From the NCBI GenBank assembly GCA_951230915.1, contig OX579636.1, forward strand, positions 6,463,001 through 6,527,000: a DNA stretch of 64,000 nt, given 5' to 3'. Under the pieces are notes generated by a model. It did no database searches. It saw only the letters and a program-made list of their open reading frames with translations, and was not told where the DNA came from. Positions 23,977-36,369 of the stretch are shown here, piece by piece. Position 1 is the first letter of the stretch, and every line of letters begins with the position of its first letter. Position numbers and translations under genes: made by a program. The stretch comes from Antitrichia curtipendula (taxonomy: Eukaryota > Streptophyta > Bryopsida > Hypnales > Leucodontaceae).

Positions 23977-26900
23977 CCCCTTGAGGACTGAGCTGGTTTC
24001 GGCGGTTCAGGGATTCCAAAAGGGTGCTGACATATGAAGCTAGGTCGGAGGGAGAGGGTGGTTCGAATGACCAAACTGACCGTACAGATCTGGTCTACAT
24101 GTGATGAGGTTTGGCACATATTTTTTTTAAATTATTTGAACTGGTGGATTCTCATATTTTAATGAGATTTCACAATGACCGGGTACGGTAGACTGGGTAG
24201 ATTTTAGGGCACAAAGTCATGCAAAAATTCATAGAAAATGCTTCAACTACGAGAATGATTTTTTTTTTTTTCGTGACTCTTACCTGGACACGTAATCTAA
24301 ACATCTTCGAAGAAACCTTGGACAAACAAGGAGGTACGAATATACTGAACACCTCCAAAGTCAAGGCATTCGGAGCGTATAAATGGAGTTGACTAAACTC
24401 AATTATTTGCAGTAATTTCAAATTTCACTTTCCCTGCAAATGCTCCTGCCAACAACTACGCAACTAGTTCGTCTGCAAGTAGAAAAAAAAAAATTTGAAC
24501 CAGCAGATTGGCTCTGATCTTTCTTCAAAAGGCACATGCGTGTCAGCCAGCCACATGCCGGGTATTATGACGATTCCCGGACCTACACAAACAGGGAAAA
24601 GTTGGGGACCGGGTATTCTTTGAATTAGCCCCTGCCAAGCAGTGCGGGAACGAGTACACATCTAGCGGGAACCCAGCCATATTCTGCGGGAACGCATCTC
24701 TGCAAGAGACCATCGACGGCTGACGATGGCATGCACGACAGAAACGAGGACAACGTACACAGCCAGACGCGGGAAGGGAACTCCAAAACCAACGACCAAC
24801 TGCCTCCCATACGCTCTCTCCACGGGCATTCCACCAAGCTGCGGTAGCTCACACAAAACACACCCAGTCTCAATAATGCAACCACGAATTGCAAAGACTG
24901 ATACTGCCTTATCAACCTCGGTATGTCATGAGAGGTCGCAGCAGTGGCGGGAGTAGTAAAATCCGGCCCGTGCACTTCGGTGGTCTTGCTCGGCAGACAT
25001 TCGATGCCACACTGGCAACAACATTCAATGTTCAGAATTTACCTCCACGACCGGTTGAGGTCGGATCACAGACACATGCAACAACTTCGGCGCCACAAAC
25101 GTAATGCAAGACAACTCGGGACGGTGAGAACAATATGAAACTCGTATACATAAAAAATGGGAGGTACATTGTTTGACTCACTGTATTCATCAAAGGTGTT
25201 CACAAAAATTGAGTTCTACATCAATCTACAACCTCGGAGGAGCTAACGGTCTTCACTGCGACTCCTAAGTCTCAGTTATCCCTGCCAAATCATCGACAAC
25301 CCAATCACGATCCCATGGAGAAGGATTGCTCTCGAGCCAAGTGGCAAACGGCGTGTCGGCTGGGGTGAATTGCGCCTCGTCCTTCGTCCAAACTTGACAA
25401 CCCAAAACCGAGCCTCCACTACCAACGTCGTGCATCTGTTTCGGCGTGCCTGCAAAACATGGAGGAAATACACTACCACTTACTGAGAACACGAGCCGCC
25501 CACTTAGCTTTACTGTGAGCTTTGATAAAGCAATTGCCCTCGCAGATGTATTTCCATCCACAACCTTTGCAAATTCGAACTTGTTTTCTACCACAGATTC
25601 TACATTTACAGCGCTTCTTCTGAGGGTGCCGCATGCTGTAGTGCAACCCTTTCCTGATTGGAAAACCTTTGAATACCGTGCGGCCAACCTTGATGGAACC
25701 CGTGGTCAACCAACCTGCAATCGCATGGTGGTAGGCCTTCCGTGACAGGGGACGAACACCTCTGCATGCGCAGTCTAACTCATACAACACGTATGAGTTG
25801 CCCAAACTGGTATCCACTACAAACATCAGAAGGCGGTGCCACCATTTGTTTGTGCGGATTTGACAAGTATAATTAGCCCGCTTCTGGTCGACAACATCTA
25901 TGCCCCTCATGTGAGTCACGTACTCCAAAATCATGGGACATGTAGGTAGCACTACGTGACGGCTATGAATCCACCTTTGAGTGAAACAATTGATAGCTAC
26001 TGGACTACTATGAGTACTCAAGAAGTGCACTACTTGCGAGTCAAACCAGCACACGGTTGCCATCTGCTGCGCCGCATGCATTTTTGAGAAAAGACTTCCC
26101 CGACTCTCTTTGTCATTCCTATGATGCCCTGTCAGACTTTTGGAAAAGAACTTGGCATTGCTTTTGCAGGTGCTTGTAGCAAAGAAACCCTTGGACAGGA
26201 GCGTATCAAACAGTTTTATCCCCGTGAAAAAGTTGTCTACAACTATGCAATGGCCACGGTGCGACAAGTCATCCGTAAGGCGCAACACTACTTGAGCACC
26301 CATGAGCTGATCACTACGGACAGACTCTGCGCTTGCACCTACGTAAACTTCGAAGTTCCAAACATAACGAGTTACTGAACAAGCAGTAGCAAAAACTTTT
26401 ATGCCATATTTTACTGGCTTGTTCATCATGTACTGCTGAAACGAACAGTACCTACCCTTGTATGCTATCATAATTTCATCTACCGTCAAAAATTTCTCGG
26501 GATTCAGCAGTTTCTTACAGAGACCTACAAAACTCTCAAGCAGCCATCGCACCTTCCCCAGTTTGTCAAAACGAGGATTTGAGCGATCTGTGCACACCTT
26601 TGTACTGTCCACGAGATGGATATTCCTCAAAATGCTCAAAAACCGATCTTTGGACATTACATTCCTAACAATTGGGCAACCGAAGAACGAATCTTGGGAC
26701 CAATAATCTTTTAGCGCTGGCTCACTCTTCAAGCCAAGGAACACGACAATCCCTAACCAAGCCTTCAACGATTTCACAGTCACCTTCTTCCACTTGGGTC
26801 CTCCATTTGTCCTATCGCTACTTTTGCCACGAATGCTACCTTTATAAACAACCTGACTTGCATACAAATTGGTTTGTAGAACTATTTCCTCTAGAGTGGC

Positions 26901-29308
26901 TTTGGGCCAGAACAATGAGAAGAACGACTGCACTTCAGGTTTCCGTCGACCATAGAATGAAGTGGGACCAGGTCTGGGGCCACTAAACGTTTGACGAGAA
27001 CCTTTGAAAATCCAGTCAGTGCTCTCCCATTTGGAGTCAACATACTTCTCCTCAAACAGAAGGTACTCAACGTCTTGTGAATATACTCCTATCTCCCCAA
27101 GCAAATCTAAGGGTTCAGCAACCAAATTCTCCAATTCACTAGCAGAAGAGTATGGGTCGGCTTCAGGGAAGTCATGAAATACAGCCTGCCAATCGCTGTT
27201 GTCTGACTCATCGGACAAATCTTCAGGCAGGCACATTGCTTTCACGGGGCTGCCAAAAATTGGGCCGCCTAAAGTGTGACTCCTCGAGACAGATTTATTC
27301 TGAAGGCCAAAGACTGACGTACCTGCAAGTGAGTCCGACGGAGTGACCACGGGAAGTTCCCCCACAGTGGTAGACTTGTTCTTCTTGGGCTTGTACAATC
27401 GGTTGCCCGGGTAGATGCCACATTTCGCGAGGAAGTCTTCGGAGAAGACATCGCTGCCCGAGTCAGAATCCCGTGCATGATCAGTGTCGGAGCCAGAACT
27501 CTGCACTTGCTGTTTTCGATGTGGTGCATCGTCTCCTCGCGGCAGTGGTCGAATGCCGTCATATTCTGCCAAGGCCATCCGGGTACTCAAGTCAATGCAA
27601 TCTGCTGCATGAATGTCTACCAATCCAGTTGTCCCTGAAAAGTTCACGCGATAAATCTCTTCTCCAGTTGCCATGTCTAAGTGCATTGAGTGAATGCTTG
27701 CCAGGAAACGATCAATGTGTGCCCATTTTTTAGGCACCCCGACCAACTTGGCTGCTGGAATGAAGACCTCGCGTGGGAATTCGCCGGGGGCATAGAGGTC
27801 ACGATGATTCCCAATTTTTGTCCGGGTGACTGAAGGCAGTGCAAGCTGGGACCCTTCAACGAAATCATCGCCTCCATTGTCTGTTGCCTCCCCAGTGCAT
27901 GCACCCTCCAAAGCTTTGGAAGGTGTGTCTCCGAAATTGATAGCTTGTCGCGATTTATTTCGTAGTTGAGGTGGGGTGCGATGCAAGCTTTGAAGAAGTG
28001 GCGCCGTCCAATCCTTTGGCGTGGTCGGCGGTGTTTGCAGTGGCGCTTCCGCCTCTGCCCCAACTTTTGCGCCTTGTCCCCTCCGTCTTCTCCGCCCAGC
28101 AACAGCTCTCCGTCCGTGACTGCTAGGAAGAGCAGTGGCCCTGGCGCGTGCTGGCAATTGATGGGTGCCAAGGGCCTTGCCTTCGTCATTGGTCACTGCG
28201 GCGGGCCCTCTTGCTTGCGCCCCCCTCTTCGCCGGATGCGCCCTCCTCTTCCGCTTCTTCAACCTCTCGTGCTCGGGCGACCCTGCCTCCCAGTCCAAAG
28301 TTGGAGAACTGCAATGCAGATCCTCTGGCGCTCTTGGTCGTGCGGGAGACAATGCCACTTCGACAACTTCCGCACTCTCTTTGTGGCCACTGGCGACCTC
28401 GCCACTAATTTTCCCACAGCCCTCACCATTCCGGCAAACCCTAATGTCAGGCCACAGTCGGTCCCTCACAACGTGCAAGATTTCTTCGGGGAACGGCCGT
28501 TGCTCACACCAACCCAAGAACCCAGCCCAGACCTGTAGAACTTGTGGCGCCACTCTCGAGCAGAAGGATTCTTTGGGAGTTTCCGACTACCCCTCTTCGT
28601 CGGAAGTGTTCGCAGGAATTCCTCACTCATGCACCCCACAATTCTTGCAATTGTAATGGAATTCTGAGTTTGCGTTCGGGCATACTTCTCAATTATACCT
28701 GCTTCCAATGCCAAGTTCGGTGGTGGTACAGGCAGCTCCCCAGATGTGTCCATCGTTGATGCGGCCGCCAAGCGCACCTCTCGCAGCTCTCAAACGTGCC
28801 CTTGTACTTCAAGCGCACTAAGAAACAGCATTCCTCAAACCACTCCCAACACTCATTTCGTGAACCCCCTCTTACAAGGACGCGCAGCAATTCTAGCAAT
28901 CTCCCAAGAGAGTGGAGCGAGGTATCCAAGACGGAGCGAGGCGCAGTTTTTGAACTTGTGGCGGGAGTAGCGCCAGCTGAAGGTGACTCAGCACACGCGG
29001 GTCTACTCCAACGGCTTCGGCGCGACCATAGCGAGTAGGTACCCAACCCGGAAATTTCCCACCCATCCCGTGCAAATGTATGGGGTGACGTAGGCTCAAA
29101 CCCGGCCCGGTCCTGTCTGAAGCTCCGTGGAAACTGAATTATAAAATCAGTGTAAAATGAGGGTTTGTTTTTTTTACAGATCAAATTCCCAAATCGACAA
29201 CCTCATGTGATTTAAAGCAACTTTGTTATTTACACTTTGTGCAAATTTGTTTCGGATTCCTCTGCACATATTGTGCAAATTTTCTCTGAGGACACAGTCT
29301 TCAAGGGG
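23977..29308 (-). mobile_element. Complete piggyBac transposon with transposase (5.3 kb)
   Basis: It is flanked by TTAA at 23973-23976 and 29309-29312. The terminal inverted repeats match at 13 of 14 positions: CCCCTTGAGGACTG at the left, reverse complement CCCCTTGAAGACTG at the right. A single long transposase gene runs on the minus strand (25473-28553). The coding part is clearly richer in G+C than the surrounding AT-rich DNA. The 1.5 kb between the left end and the gene, and the 0.75 kb between gene and right end, are probably untranslated and regulatory; short frames there (for example 24625-24975) are not recognisable. Confidence 0.92.
25473..28553 (-). CDS. piggyBac transposase, 1026 aa, apparently intact
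   Basis: This enzyme excises and inserts piggyBac elements at TTAA by a cut-and-paste mechanism that leaves no footprint. Residues 1-500 are long, low in order and charged, with basic clusters KKRKRR (about 99-104) and RRRRR (about 154-158) that could be nuclear localisation signals. The DDE_Tnp_1_7 core spans roughly 525-930. All expected acidic residues are present: Asp692 in FLTVDE, Asp773 in CIVVDNFF, and Asp886 and Asp889 in RGIDVVDQ. NKPVKYGIKVF (711-721) and RTNKWWHRLL (900-909) are further family motifs. A Cys-rich zinc-binding tail follows (CKCRIC at 982-987, CKGC at 995-998, Cys1004, Cys1008). At 1026 residues it is longer than the 594-residue insect protein, mainly through the N-terminal extension. 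The first Met of the frame was taken as the start; an upstream exon cannot be excluded. A possible 34-nt splice or frameshift at 25450-25483 would add about 70 residues. Confidence 0.9.
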   Translation of the reverse strand: MAPQVLQVWAGFLGWCEQRPFPEEILHVVRDRLWPDIRVCRNGEGCGKISGEVASGHKESAEVVEVALSPARPRAPEDLHCSSPTLDWEAGSPEHERLKKRKRRAHPAKRGAQARGPAAVTNDEGKALGTHQLPARARATALPSSHGRRAVAGRRRRRGQGAKVGAEAEAPLQTPPTTPKDWTAPLLQSLHRTPPQLRNKSRQAINFGDTPSKALEGACTGEATDNGGDDFVEGSQLALPSVTRTKIGNHRDLYAPGEFPREVFIPAAKLVGVPKKWAHIDRFLASIHSMHLDMATGEEIYRVNFSGTTGLVDIHAADCIDLSTRMALAEYDGIRPLPRGDDAPHRKQQVQSSGSDTDHARDSDSGSDVFSEDFLAKCGIYPGNRLYKPKKNKSTTVGELPVVTPSDSLAGTSVFGLQNKSVSRSHTLGGPIFGSPVKAMCLPEDLSDESDNSDWQAVFHDFPEADPYSSASELENLVAEPLDLLGEIGVYSQDVEYLLFEEKYVDSKWESTDWIFKGSRQTFSGPRPGPTSFYGRRKPEVQSFFSLFWPKATLEEIVLQTNLYASQVVYKGSIRGKSSDRTNGGPKWKKVTVKSLKAWLGIVVFLGLKSEPALKDYWSQDSFFGCPIVRNVMSKDRFLSILRNIHLVDSTKVCTDRSNPRFDKLGKVRWLLESFVGLCKKLLNPEKFLTVDEIMIAYKGRYCSFQQYMMNKPVKYGIKVFATACSVTRYVWNFEVYVGASAESVRSDQLMGAQVVLRLTDDLSHRGHCIVVDNFFTGIKLFDTLLSKGFFATSTCKSNAKFFSKSLTGHHRNDKESRGSLFSKMHAAQQMATVCWFDSQVVHFLSTHSSPVAINCFTQRWIHSRHVVLPTCPMILEYVTHMRGIDVVDQKRANYTCQIRTNKWWHRLLMFVVDTSLGNSYVLYELDCACRGVRPLSRKAYHHAIAGWLTTGSIKVGRTVFKGFPIRKGLHYSMRHPQKKRCKCRICGRKQVRICKGCGWKYICEGNCFIKAHSKAKWAARVLSKW

Positions 29309-29312
29309 TTAA

Positions 29313-32300
29313 CTAAGAGGGAGGTCAATGGGATCAGATCAGGTGATATTATGGAAGCCACAGCGAGACTTGGCTTGGCTTGGAGAAAGGGAAGACCTGA
29401 CTTGACGTGACATAAAGCAACCAATAAGTTCAGTTAGGGTGACATAAAGCAGTTCTGTTATGTCTGGTGGGGCTGACTCGGCCAGCAGTTGGATAGGTCT
29501 TTGATTTTGGACTGTACTGGACAGTACGGTTAACTTCACCCGGAAACGCCTGGAATAGGACCCACCCAGTTGCATGAATTTATTTTTATTTTTTCTTTCA
29601 GATGTGAAATCACATGTCCCATTTACTTCTCAATAAATTTAGATTTTTTTTGGATCAAAAATTGGATTTTTTGAGAACTTTTGAAGAAAAAGTGAAGGAA
29701 AATTATACTATTTTCTAAAAAAGACCCATGTTTCTTTTATATGTCACAAAGAAAAACATGGCTCTTTTTCAGAAATAGAAGAAGTATATCATCTCAAAAA
29801 ATTTGAAATTTTCATTCGATAGGTGTATAGTACAATGAAGAATATTGCAGTGCAAACCAAATTTCATAGGAACCAAGACGTGAGATGTATTCAATACTGA
29901 GATTGACGTAACTACATGCACATTCCTATAAAACTAAATCACACATCTCCCATCACTAAATCTACTAATTGTTCTATTGTTCCATAAAGAATAATATTGT
30001 TTAAAGAATGTGAAGTACAAGTAAGTCAAAGGGAATGTATGGCACGCTTGGAAAATGAGGGATACCTCCACGTGCTAGAACGGGTCACTGTTGCCACACA
30101 TGATCAACAATTCATAAAGCTTATATAGACATGTCATTATTTATGTATAGATAAAGTGCATTGCAAGAATAGAATTGGAAATCCAATCAATTTGATAGCA
30201 TCACCAACTCTAATCCTATGGTAGACTAGTATGATAAGGACAAGGGTTGGCCTTTGAGAAATCTCCCATAGTTGGGATGGTTAAATCAAAAAATTCCTTG
30301 ACAACTCTCCAGATTTCAATCCATGGATGTGAGCATCTAGGACTTGGTTGCTTTTCTAGAAATCAAATTATTATTGCCTTAGCTAAAATTTAAAGCTCAT
30401 CATTGACATCGATAATAGAAAGTTCAAGTGAATCCAAAGTTTTTGAAGGCCACGCCAACTCGAAGAGTAAAAAACAAGCCAACACTTTGACAAGAAAGTG
30501 CCCTCTTAATCCCAACAACTATAGAAATGTGCACATATAGATATTCAATACCAAGTCTTGGTATTGTATATACCTTAGCCAACTTCAAATGGGTCACTAA
30601 AATATATTGTAGTTGACCTTGAACACCAATATATTGCCACATAGTGAATTACCAACTATATCCCAAAGTGCCCTTTTCCTTCAAGGCAATATTGGTGATT
30701 TTAGTTTCTTTTGAAGTTTAAAATTTTGTCTCTCTAAAAACATGCTACATGCATACACAACAAATACTAGAGAGTTCTATCTAGGCTTGCATAGGTATTG
30801 CTGTATTAAAAAACCATAAAATTTCTTTCCCGATTTTTTTTAAACCATGGTGTAAAAACCTTACTTCAAACCTTGGATTGAAGATTTTGGACCAAAAGAA
30901 GGAATTTTGCATTGACAAAAAATTCTTATATAGTAAATGTAGAAATTTTTGAGTAAGACCTTATTCCAAAAGTATTTTTTTCTTCGATCAAACAAATATG
31001 GTTTCTAATTTCATTTACTTTAGATAATGCAAAAAATATTTTTACAAAAGTCATGGAGCTATTTACATTCATAAGCAAAGATAACACATGAGAAAAATAT
31101 AAATATAAATTTGATTATGCATCCATAATTGTATCAATTCATGCTAAAGAAATCAACACCATCTCAAAATTTTGTGGCAATTTAGCAATTTCATCCATTG
31201 AAAAATAGGATTTTTTTTGTTAATTATCACTTAACTGGCCTATATGCTAAAGATGAAGGTCTCTTTCCAAAATCACCTCCAAGTTGTTGTTTCTAAAATG
31301 CAATTATAATTTTATTATTTTTTGAAAAATATACCTACAGAATCTTGTTCATCGCTATCAAATTAGTCAATTTTCTAATTTTTAAAGATTGACCATACAA
31401 CTTTTGAGATATCTTCAATCAAAGTCCAATTTTGAAAAAGCAAGAGATTTTTTTCCAAGCATAATGATTTTGTGGCACCATATTTCAAATTTTCATAAAA
31501 AAAAAATCTTCCATTTTTCCACTGAATGCAATTATGAATAGTAAAGAACATGCACATCAATTTTTACAAGGATTAGAATAATGGAAGATTGTTTTAAGAG
31601 CCTTGCAATCAAGTGAGGTACATAGGGAAAACAAAAATTTCACTTGATTGTGCTCAATCACTGTATGCTCTAACCAATTATCCCCTTGTACATTTACACA
31701 CCCTTGGTTTTTTTTGTTCACATGGCATTTTATTGGCTAGGGTTTACTCCCAAGTCAATTTGTAGTAAAAATTTCTTGAAAGATTTGACTTTGAAAAATC
31801 ATCCAAGGCATAATATTTGTCCAAATCAAAATTCTTGTCCAAATCAAAATTTTATTTGGCTATACAAAGACAACTTGATGAACTACATGAGAAAAATATA
31901 AATTAAAAATAAATACAATCTAGGTAGCCCTTGAAATTGGGTAGCAATTATAAAATGGTTGATTGGGCATTTAGAGGTTAGAAATATAAATTTTTCACAT
32001 TGAACTAAATTTTCATTCTAAGAAGAAACCTTGCCACTAAGATAGGCCCCAAGGTAAGACATCTATAAGCACCTCCCAAAATATCTAAACAAAGTTCTTA
32101 AAATTCATTTGCTGCAATTTTATTGAATCTTATTGGTAGTCAACTTCTAGTGGAATAAGTTCAAGATCAATCAAAATTGAGTTTGGGGGGGCCTTTAAAC
32201 CTATTTAAAAAAAATACAATAACAAATTTTAGTAAAAATATGAAACACTTGCACTATTTTAGAGTTGCATGATGCACATTTGATGGATTTGTGTTATAAT

Positions 32301-33903
32301 TTTTTAAGTAATGAGCTCATGAAGTCAAAATTGACAATAAAGGGTGGATGTTTTCCTTTAATTTGATCATACATTCATTCGTTTAGGTTTTTGAAATAAT
32401 TATTGTTTACTATATTAAATACAACTTTGCTAATTTGGCACACACTTATCATTATTATAGTACTTAAGGTTTATGAGTATCCAAAATTAAAAATCTAAAT
32501 ATCATCTTCAATTGAGAATATATTTTGGACCTACATCTCTAGTTTAAAGGCATTAAAAAATTTTAAAATTAAAAAGGAAAAATAGGGATTTTGCTGTGTG
32601 CACATTTGTAGACTTTCACAAACATTCCACCATGATTTCTGTAGCAAAATTTCATTGCCATCAAACTATTATCATTGGTTTATTTTTGTTTAATTTATTT
32701 TCGAACAATCTCACTATTTTCTAACAAATTTAACAAACAAACATCTATTTTCTTGAAAAAAAAATTTAACATTTTTTGTACATTATTTTTTATAAAAGAA
32801 ATTGCATGGTTCAAAATTTTGAGAATATTATATTTTGTAGTTGATTTGATTAATTTCACATGTTTTGTTTTATTTTTGGAATTTTTTTCCAAGTGCTCAA
32901 TTGCTCATAGTCCTTCTAGTAAAGTCCTCAAAATCTTTAATGCAACAAATTGTACAAGTATTTCATGCTTTCACCTATAAGATCGAGTGAATATTTTGTT
33001 TTGTAAGTAACAATAATATTTGAAGTATAGCACATCTTGAATCATCTAATAAACTTCAATTTATTTGATATTGATAATCTCTATCATTCCAAGGTTAAGA
33101 AACAAATTATTGTCTCTACATTTATTTTTCTTAACAATGCATGTGGCACTAATAACTAATTTATCAAAGTCACACAAATTGAAATAAAAATCAATGACAC
33201 TCATTGTAGGTGACATTAATCCCTAATAGTACTATACATTTTGAACCCCCAAAACGCAAAAAATGGTCACTTTTATATCAATGATTTTCAACAAATTGAA
33301 TTATGAGCATTGATAATTAATTGTACCCATTTGGTAAGATCTTAATCTCATCTTCATATAGAACACCGATAAGAAAAGTTTCAAACTCAAATTCTTTACC
33401 AATTTGTAAGATCTACATGCTCAAAGTAGAAAATATTTTTGTTCAATGCACGCATGCTAATATAAGGGGGTATCTTAATTTCAAAAGTCAATGAGAACTA
33501 GAGGAAGTTGAATTCCATTTGCATTGCTTTAAGTATAATGCCAATGCTAGGGTTGGAAAGTAGCATACCAAAAATCAAAACTTGAATCCACTTTGTGAAA
33601 AACTTATGCACCTTGCATTACTTGCAATTGCCTTAAAAAAAGAAGTTCACAAGTGTTAAGAAGAAATGGTAAGTAGCAATTCTTCACAAGTCCGTCAGTA
33701 ATTACAAAAATTGAATTTTTAGGTCATATCACACAAAAATATATAGAAAATGCATCCAAACTTGCATGTATATTATATTTTAGGATATGTATTAATAATG
33801 TGCATCTAGAAATGTAAATTTTGTGTGCAAGAAAATAAAAAAAATTGTAGCAATTAATCAAAACCTCAAACCACAATTTTGTTGCATAGAATTTAAGGGT
33901 TGA
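29313..33903. other. Long AT-rich interval without recognisable genes
   Basis: Nothing with coding character is seen apart from the small foldback at 29705-29789. The first 260 bp next to the piggyBac element are less AT-rich, including GGCTGACTCGGCCAGC, but have no identifiable content. The rest is low-complexity A/T-rich DNA. Confidence 0.6.
29705..29789. repeat. Stowaway-like foldback miniature element
   Basis: The hairpin arms contain AAAAAAGACCCATGTTTC at the left and, inverted, the related CTGAAAAAGAGCCATGTTT at the right, with a short central spacer and TA-rich flanks. It matches the hairpin in the xylose isomerase intron at 58649-58730. Ends and TA flanks recall Stowaway (Tc1/mariner) miniature elements. 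Confidence 0.6.
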
Positions 33904-33907
33904 TTAA

Positions 33908-34492
33908 CCCCTAAAGTCCCAAAGTCCCTATAGGGGACTCTTAGGATTTTGGGTAGGCTTGTGTGATCTCAATTTTTGACATGAGTTTTTGAAATTTTTT
34001 TAAGATATAAAATTAGATTAGCTTTGTGGGAATATAATATTTATTTCAATTGGTGCTCAGGAAAAAAAGTGAAGCCTCCTTAAGTCCAAAAAGTAGTTTG
34101 AGGGGCAACTCAAAAAAATTCAGAAAAAATTGAATTTTTTTAATATTAATTTTTTTTCTTTCAAATATTACATTTTGGTCTATATTTGAAGCTTTGAATC
34201 ATTCTATTTGGACTAATGATGAGAAAATTATGGACAATCTTTTTTTTGGGCAATATACGCATCTTCTTGAAAAAAATCTTGTTTTCTTCACTTTAAATGC
34301 AAATATCTTACAATCTATATTGTCAAAGTTTTTGAAATTTCTTCCATGCATTCTTATACTAGTCTAGTACAATATTCTATGGTTAGATATGCAAAATAAA
34401 TATAATAATTTTAAAAAGATTTTGCTCTTTGCTATACAAAAAGGCAGTTTCGAGTGGTCTTTGATGAAAAAAGGGCCTTGAGACTTTAGGAG
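33908..34492. mobile_element. piggyBac-like non-autonomous element
   Basis: It is flanked by TTAA at 33904-33907 and 34493-34496. Ends are CCCCTAAAGTCCCAAAGTCC at the left and reverse complement CTCCTAAAGTCTCAAGGCCC at the right. Interior is AT-rich and non-coding. Confidence 0.75.
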
Positions 34493-34871
34493 TTAACCAA
34501 GGTCACACCAATTGGAATTAATACAAGTTTTAGAGATCTTATTGCATAAACTAGATAATGTACCAATTTCCACGAAAATAACATTTTGTAATGGTACTTA
34601 TTATATATGCAACACTAATTTATCAAAGTTACACTAATTAAAATATGTTGAAATATTGTTGCATTATAACAATTTCCAGGAAAAAAATTTCTAGGCGACA
34701 CATATTTTTTTCTTTACTTTTACTAAAAAATAGTGTATTAAAAATTGTATTCATTGTCGTACTTGCAGTACAACCGTAACAGCACTTGTAGCAATAGCCC
34801 CCATTGCATAAGAAATAGAGTATTACCTTTAATTTTTTAGAACTGGAAGTTGAATCCAATAGTGCTTTCAA

Positions 34872-35730
34872 GCCCTACAAGCCCAAGGCCATTATTTTGT
34901 CAAAAAACACTCAAAACAGCCAATTTTGTTGCCTAAGAAAACAAAATAATGCTTTTAAAAGATTCTAATTATAGGATCTTGTCATTTATTTGTCTGAGAT
35001 TATGTGGTAAAAATTTCATGATGTTTGACCGCACAAATTGAGAGTATTCAAAGTTGGAATTTTTTTTTCCCGGACACTAGCTTGCAATTTTAGATGACTT
35101 TGACCACCATTTATGGAAAAATTTGCACTATAAACTTTCAATTAAAATTTTTTGTGTTGAAGAATTGAATTGAAAGTCTAAGAGTTTTAAACAAAAACAA
35201 AAACAAAAAAATAAACATGTAATTTTCAATCTTTAAGAAATTGTTAAGTAAATGTAAGTTCAAGATTGAAAGAAAAAATAAATTGTTAATAGCTCTAAGA
35301 TGGGATTGAAATACAATAATCTCCAAGGTAAGATCGTTCTAGAAAACAAACTTAACCTTGTCAAACAATTATTTTTGAAAATTTGTAAAAGTTACATTCA
35401 AAAATGAGTCCTATAAGTTATTTTTTCACATCACTAATTCAAATGAAATGAATAAAAGCTTCACGACTAGAAAAATATATGATTTGTAAGAATTTTTTTT
35501 ATTTTTTTTAAATTTCAAGTTTTTGTGGATTTCTACTTGCCAGCTAAAAATTTGGACTTTTTGTAATATAACTTTTGCTCGTGGGCACCAATTGAAATAA
35601 AAACTATATTCCTACAAAGCTAAATAATAAATTTTACTATCTTATGAGAAAATTTCAAAAAGTCTCACTAAAAATTGAGGGCATAGGAACCTGCCCAAAA
35701 TCCATTTTGTCCCCCAAGGGCCTCTAAGGG
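34872..35730. mobile_element. piggyBac-like non-autonomous element, left end decayed
   Basis: The right end is clean (CCTCTAAGGG then TTAA at 35731-35734). The left end reads TCAAGCCCTACAAGCCCAAG, which lines up base for base with TTAACCCCTAATGGCCCAAG at the left of the copy at 54345. The interiors of the two copies are also related (GTCAAAAAACACTCAAAAC near the left; TTTTGTCCCCCAAGGG near the right). Confidence 0.7.
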
Positions 35731-36369
35731 TTAAGTTTAAATGAACATGTGACCATGATGCCAATTTTTTTATACTTGTGCAATTCTATTGAAATGGCAT
35801 AGTGGATCTTCAAACAAAAGAAGGAAATGCAATGTTTTACACATACAAGACGGAGATGGAGGTAGAAATCTAAGTTCAGTAGACTACAATATTGTGGATG
35901 AAAAGCATATTTACATACGAATTTGTACATCTATTGGTACATTGAGCTGATGTAAATGGAAAAATGGCACATAGAATATTGCCAATTTAACAAAATTGCC
36001 ATTCTCTTTAGATAAATGATATCATAACATTGGGCCATGACACCATACACTCAATATAATAGATGGTATATAGAGTCATATCTGTAATTTTATAAATGAC
36101 ACTATTTGTAAATATCTTTATAAATGATGTCATCCAAATCCACTTCTTAGTTATCAATAAAATTTATACTAGTTAAAAAAACATTATCCTAAACTAATTA
36201 TAATATTGAACAAATATATGGACATTTGTGATATTTATTGGACATTCATTCTAAGTGTTAGCTGAATATGTAAATGAATTTAAAGCCTCAAAATTGATAT
36301 AAGGGTTCAAACCACTTCCATATTTCACCCGTCTATAAATATCTAGTATTAATCCCAACCACTCATCTC

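Noticed and set aside
24625..24975. 116-codon minus-strand frame downstream of the piggyBac transposase
   Set aside because: Cys- and Leu-rich sequence without a known domain; several overlapping frames are open here, so it is more likely 3' untranslated sequence.
27677..28656. Long open frames on both strands overlapping the piggyBac transposase N-terminus
   Set aside because: They lie in other frames of the same GC-rich sequence; only the frame continuing into the catalytic core is supported.
28693..29184. 163-codon frame upstream of the transposase with a RAGFEP-type phrase
   Set aside because: No domain and no in-frame link to the transposase was found; treated as 5' untranslated sequence.
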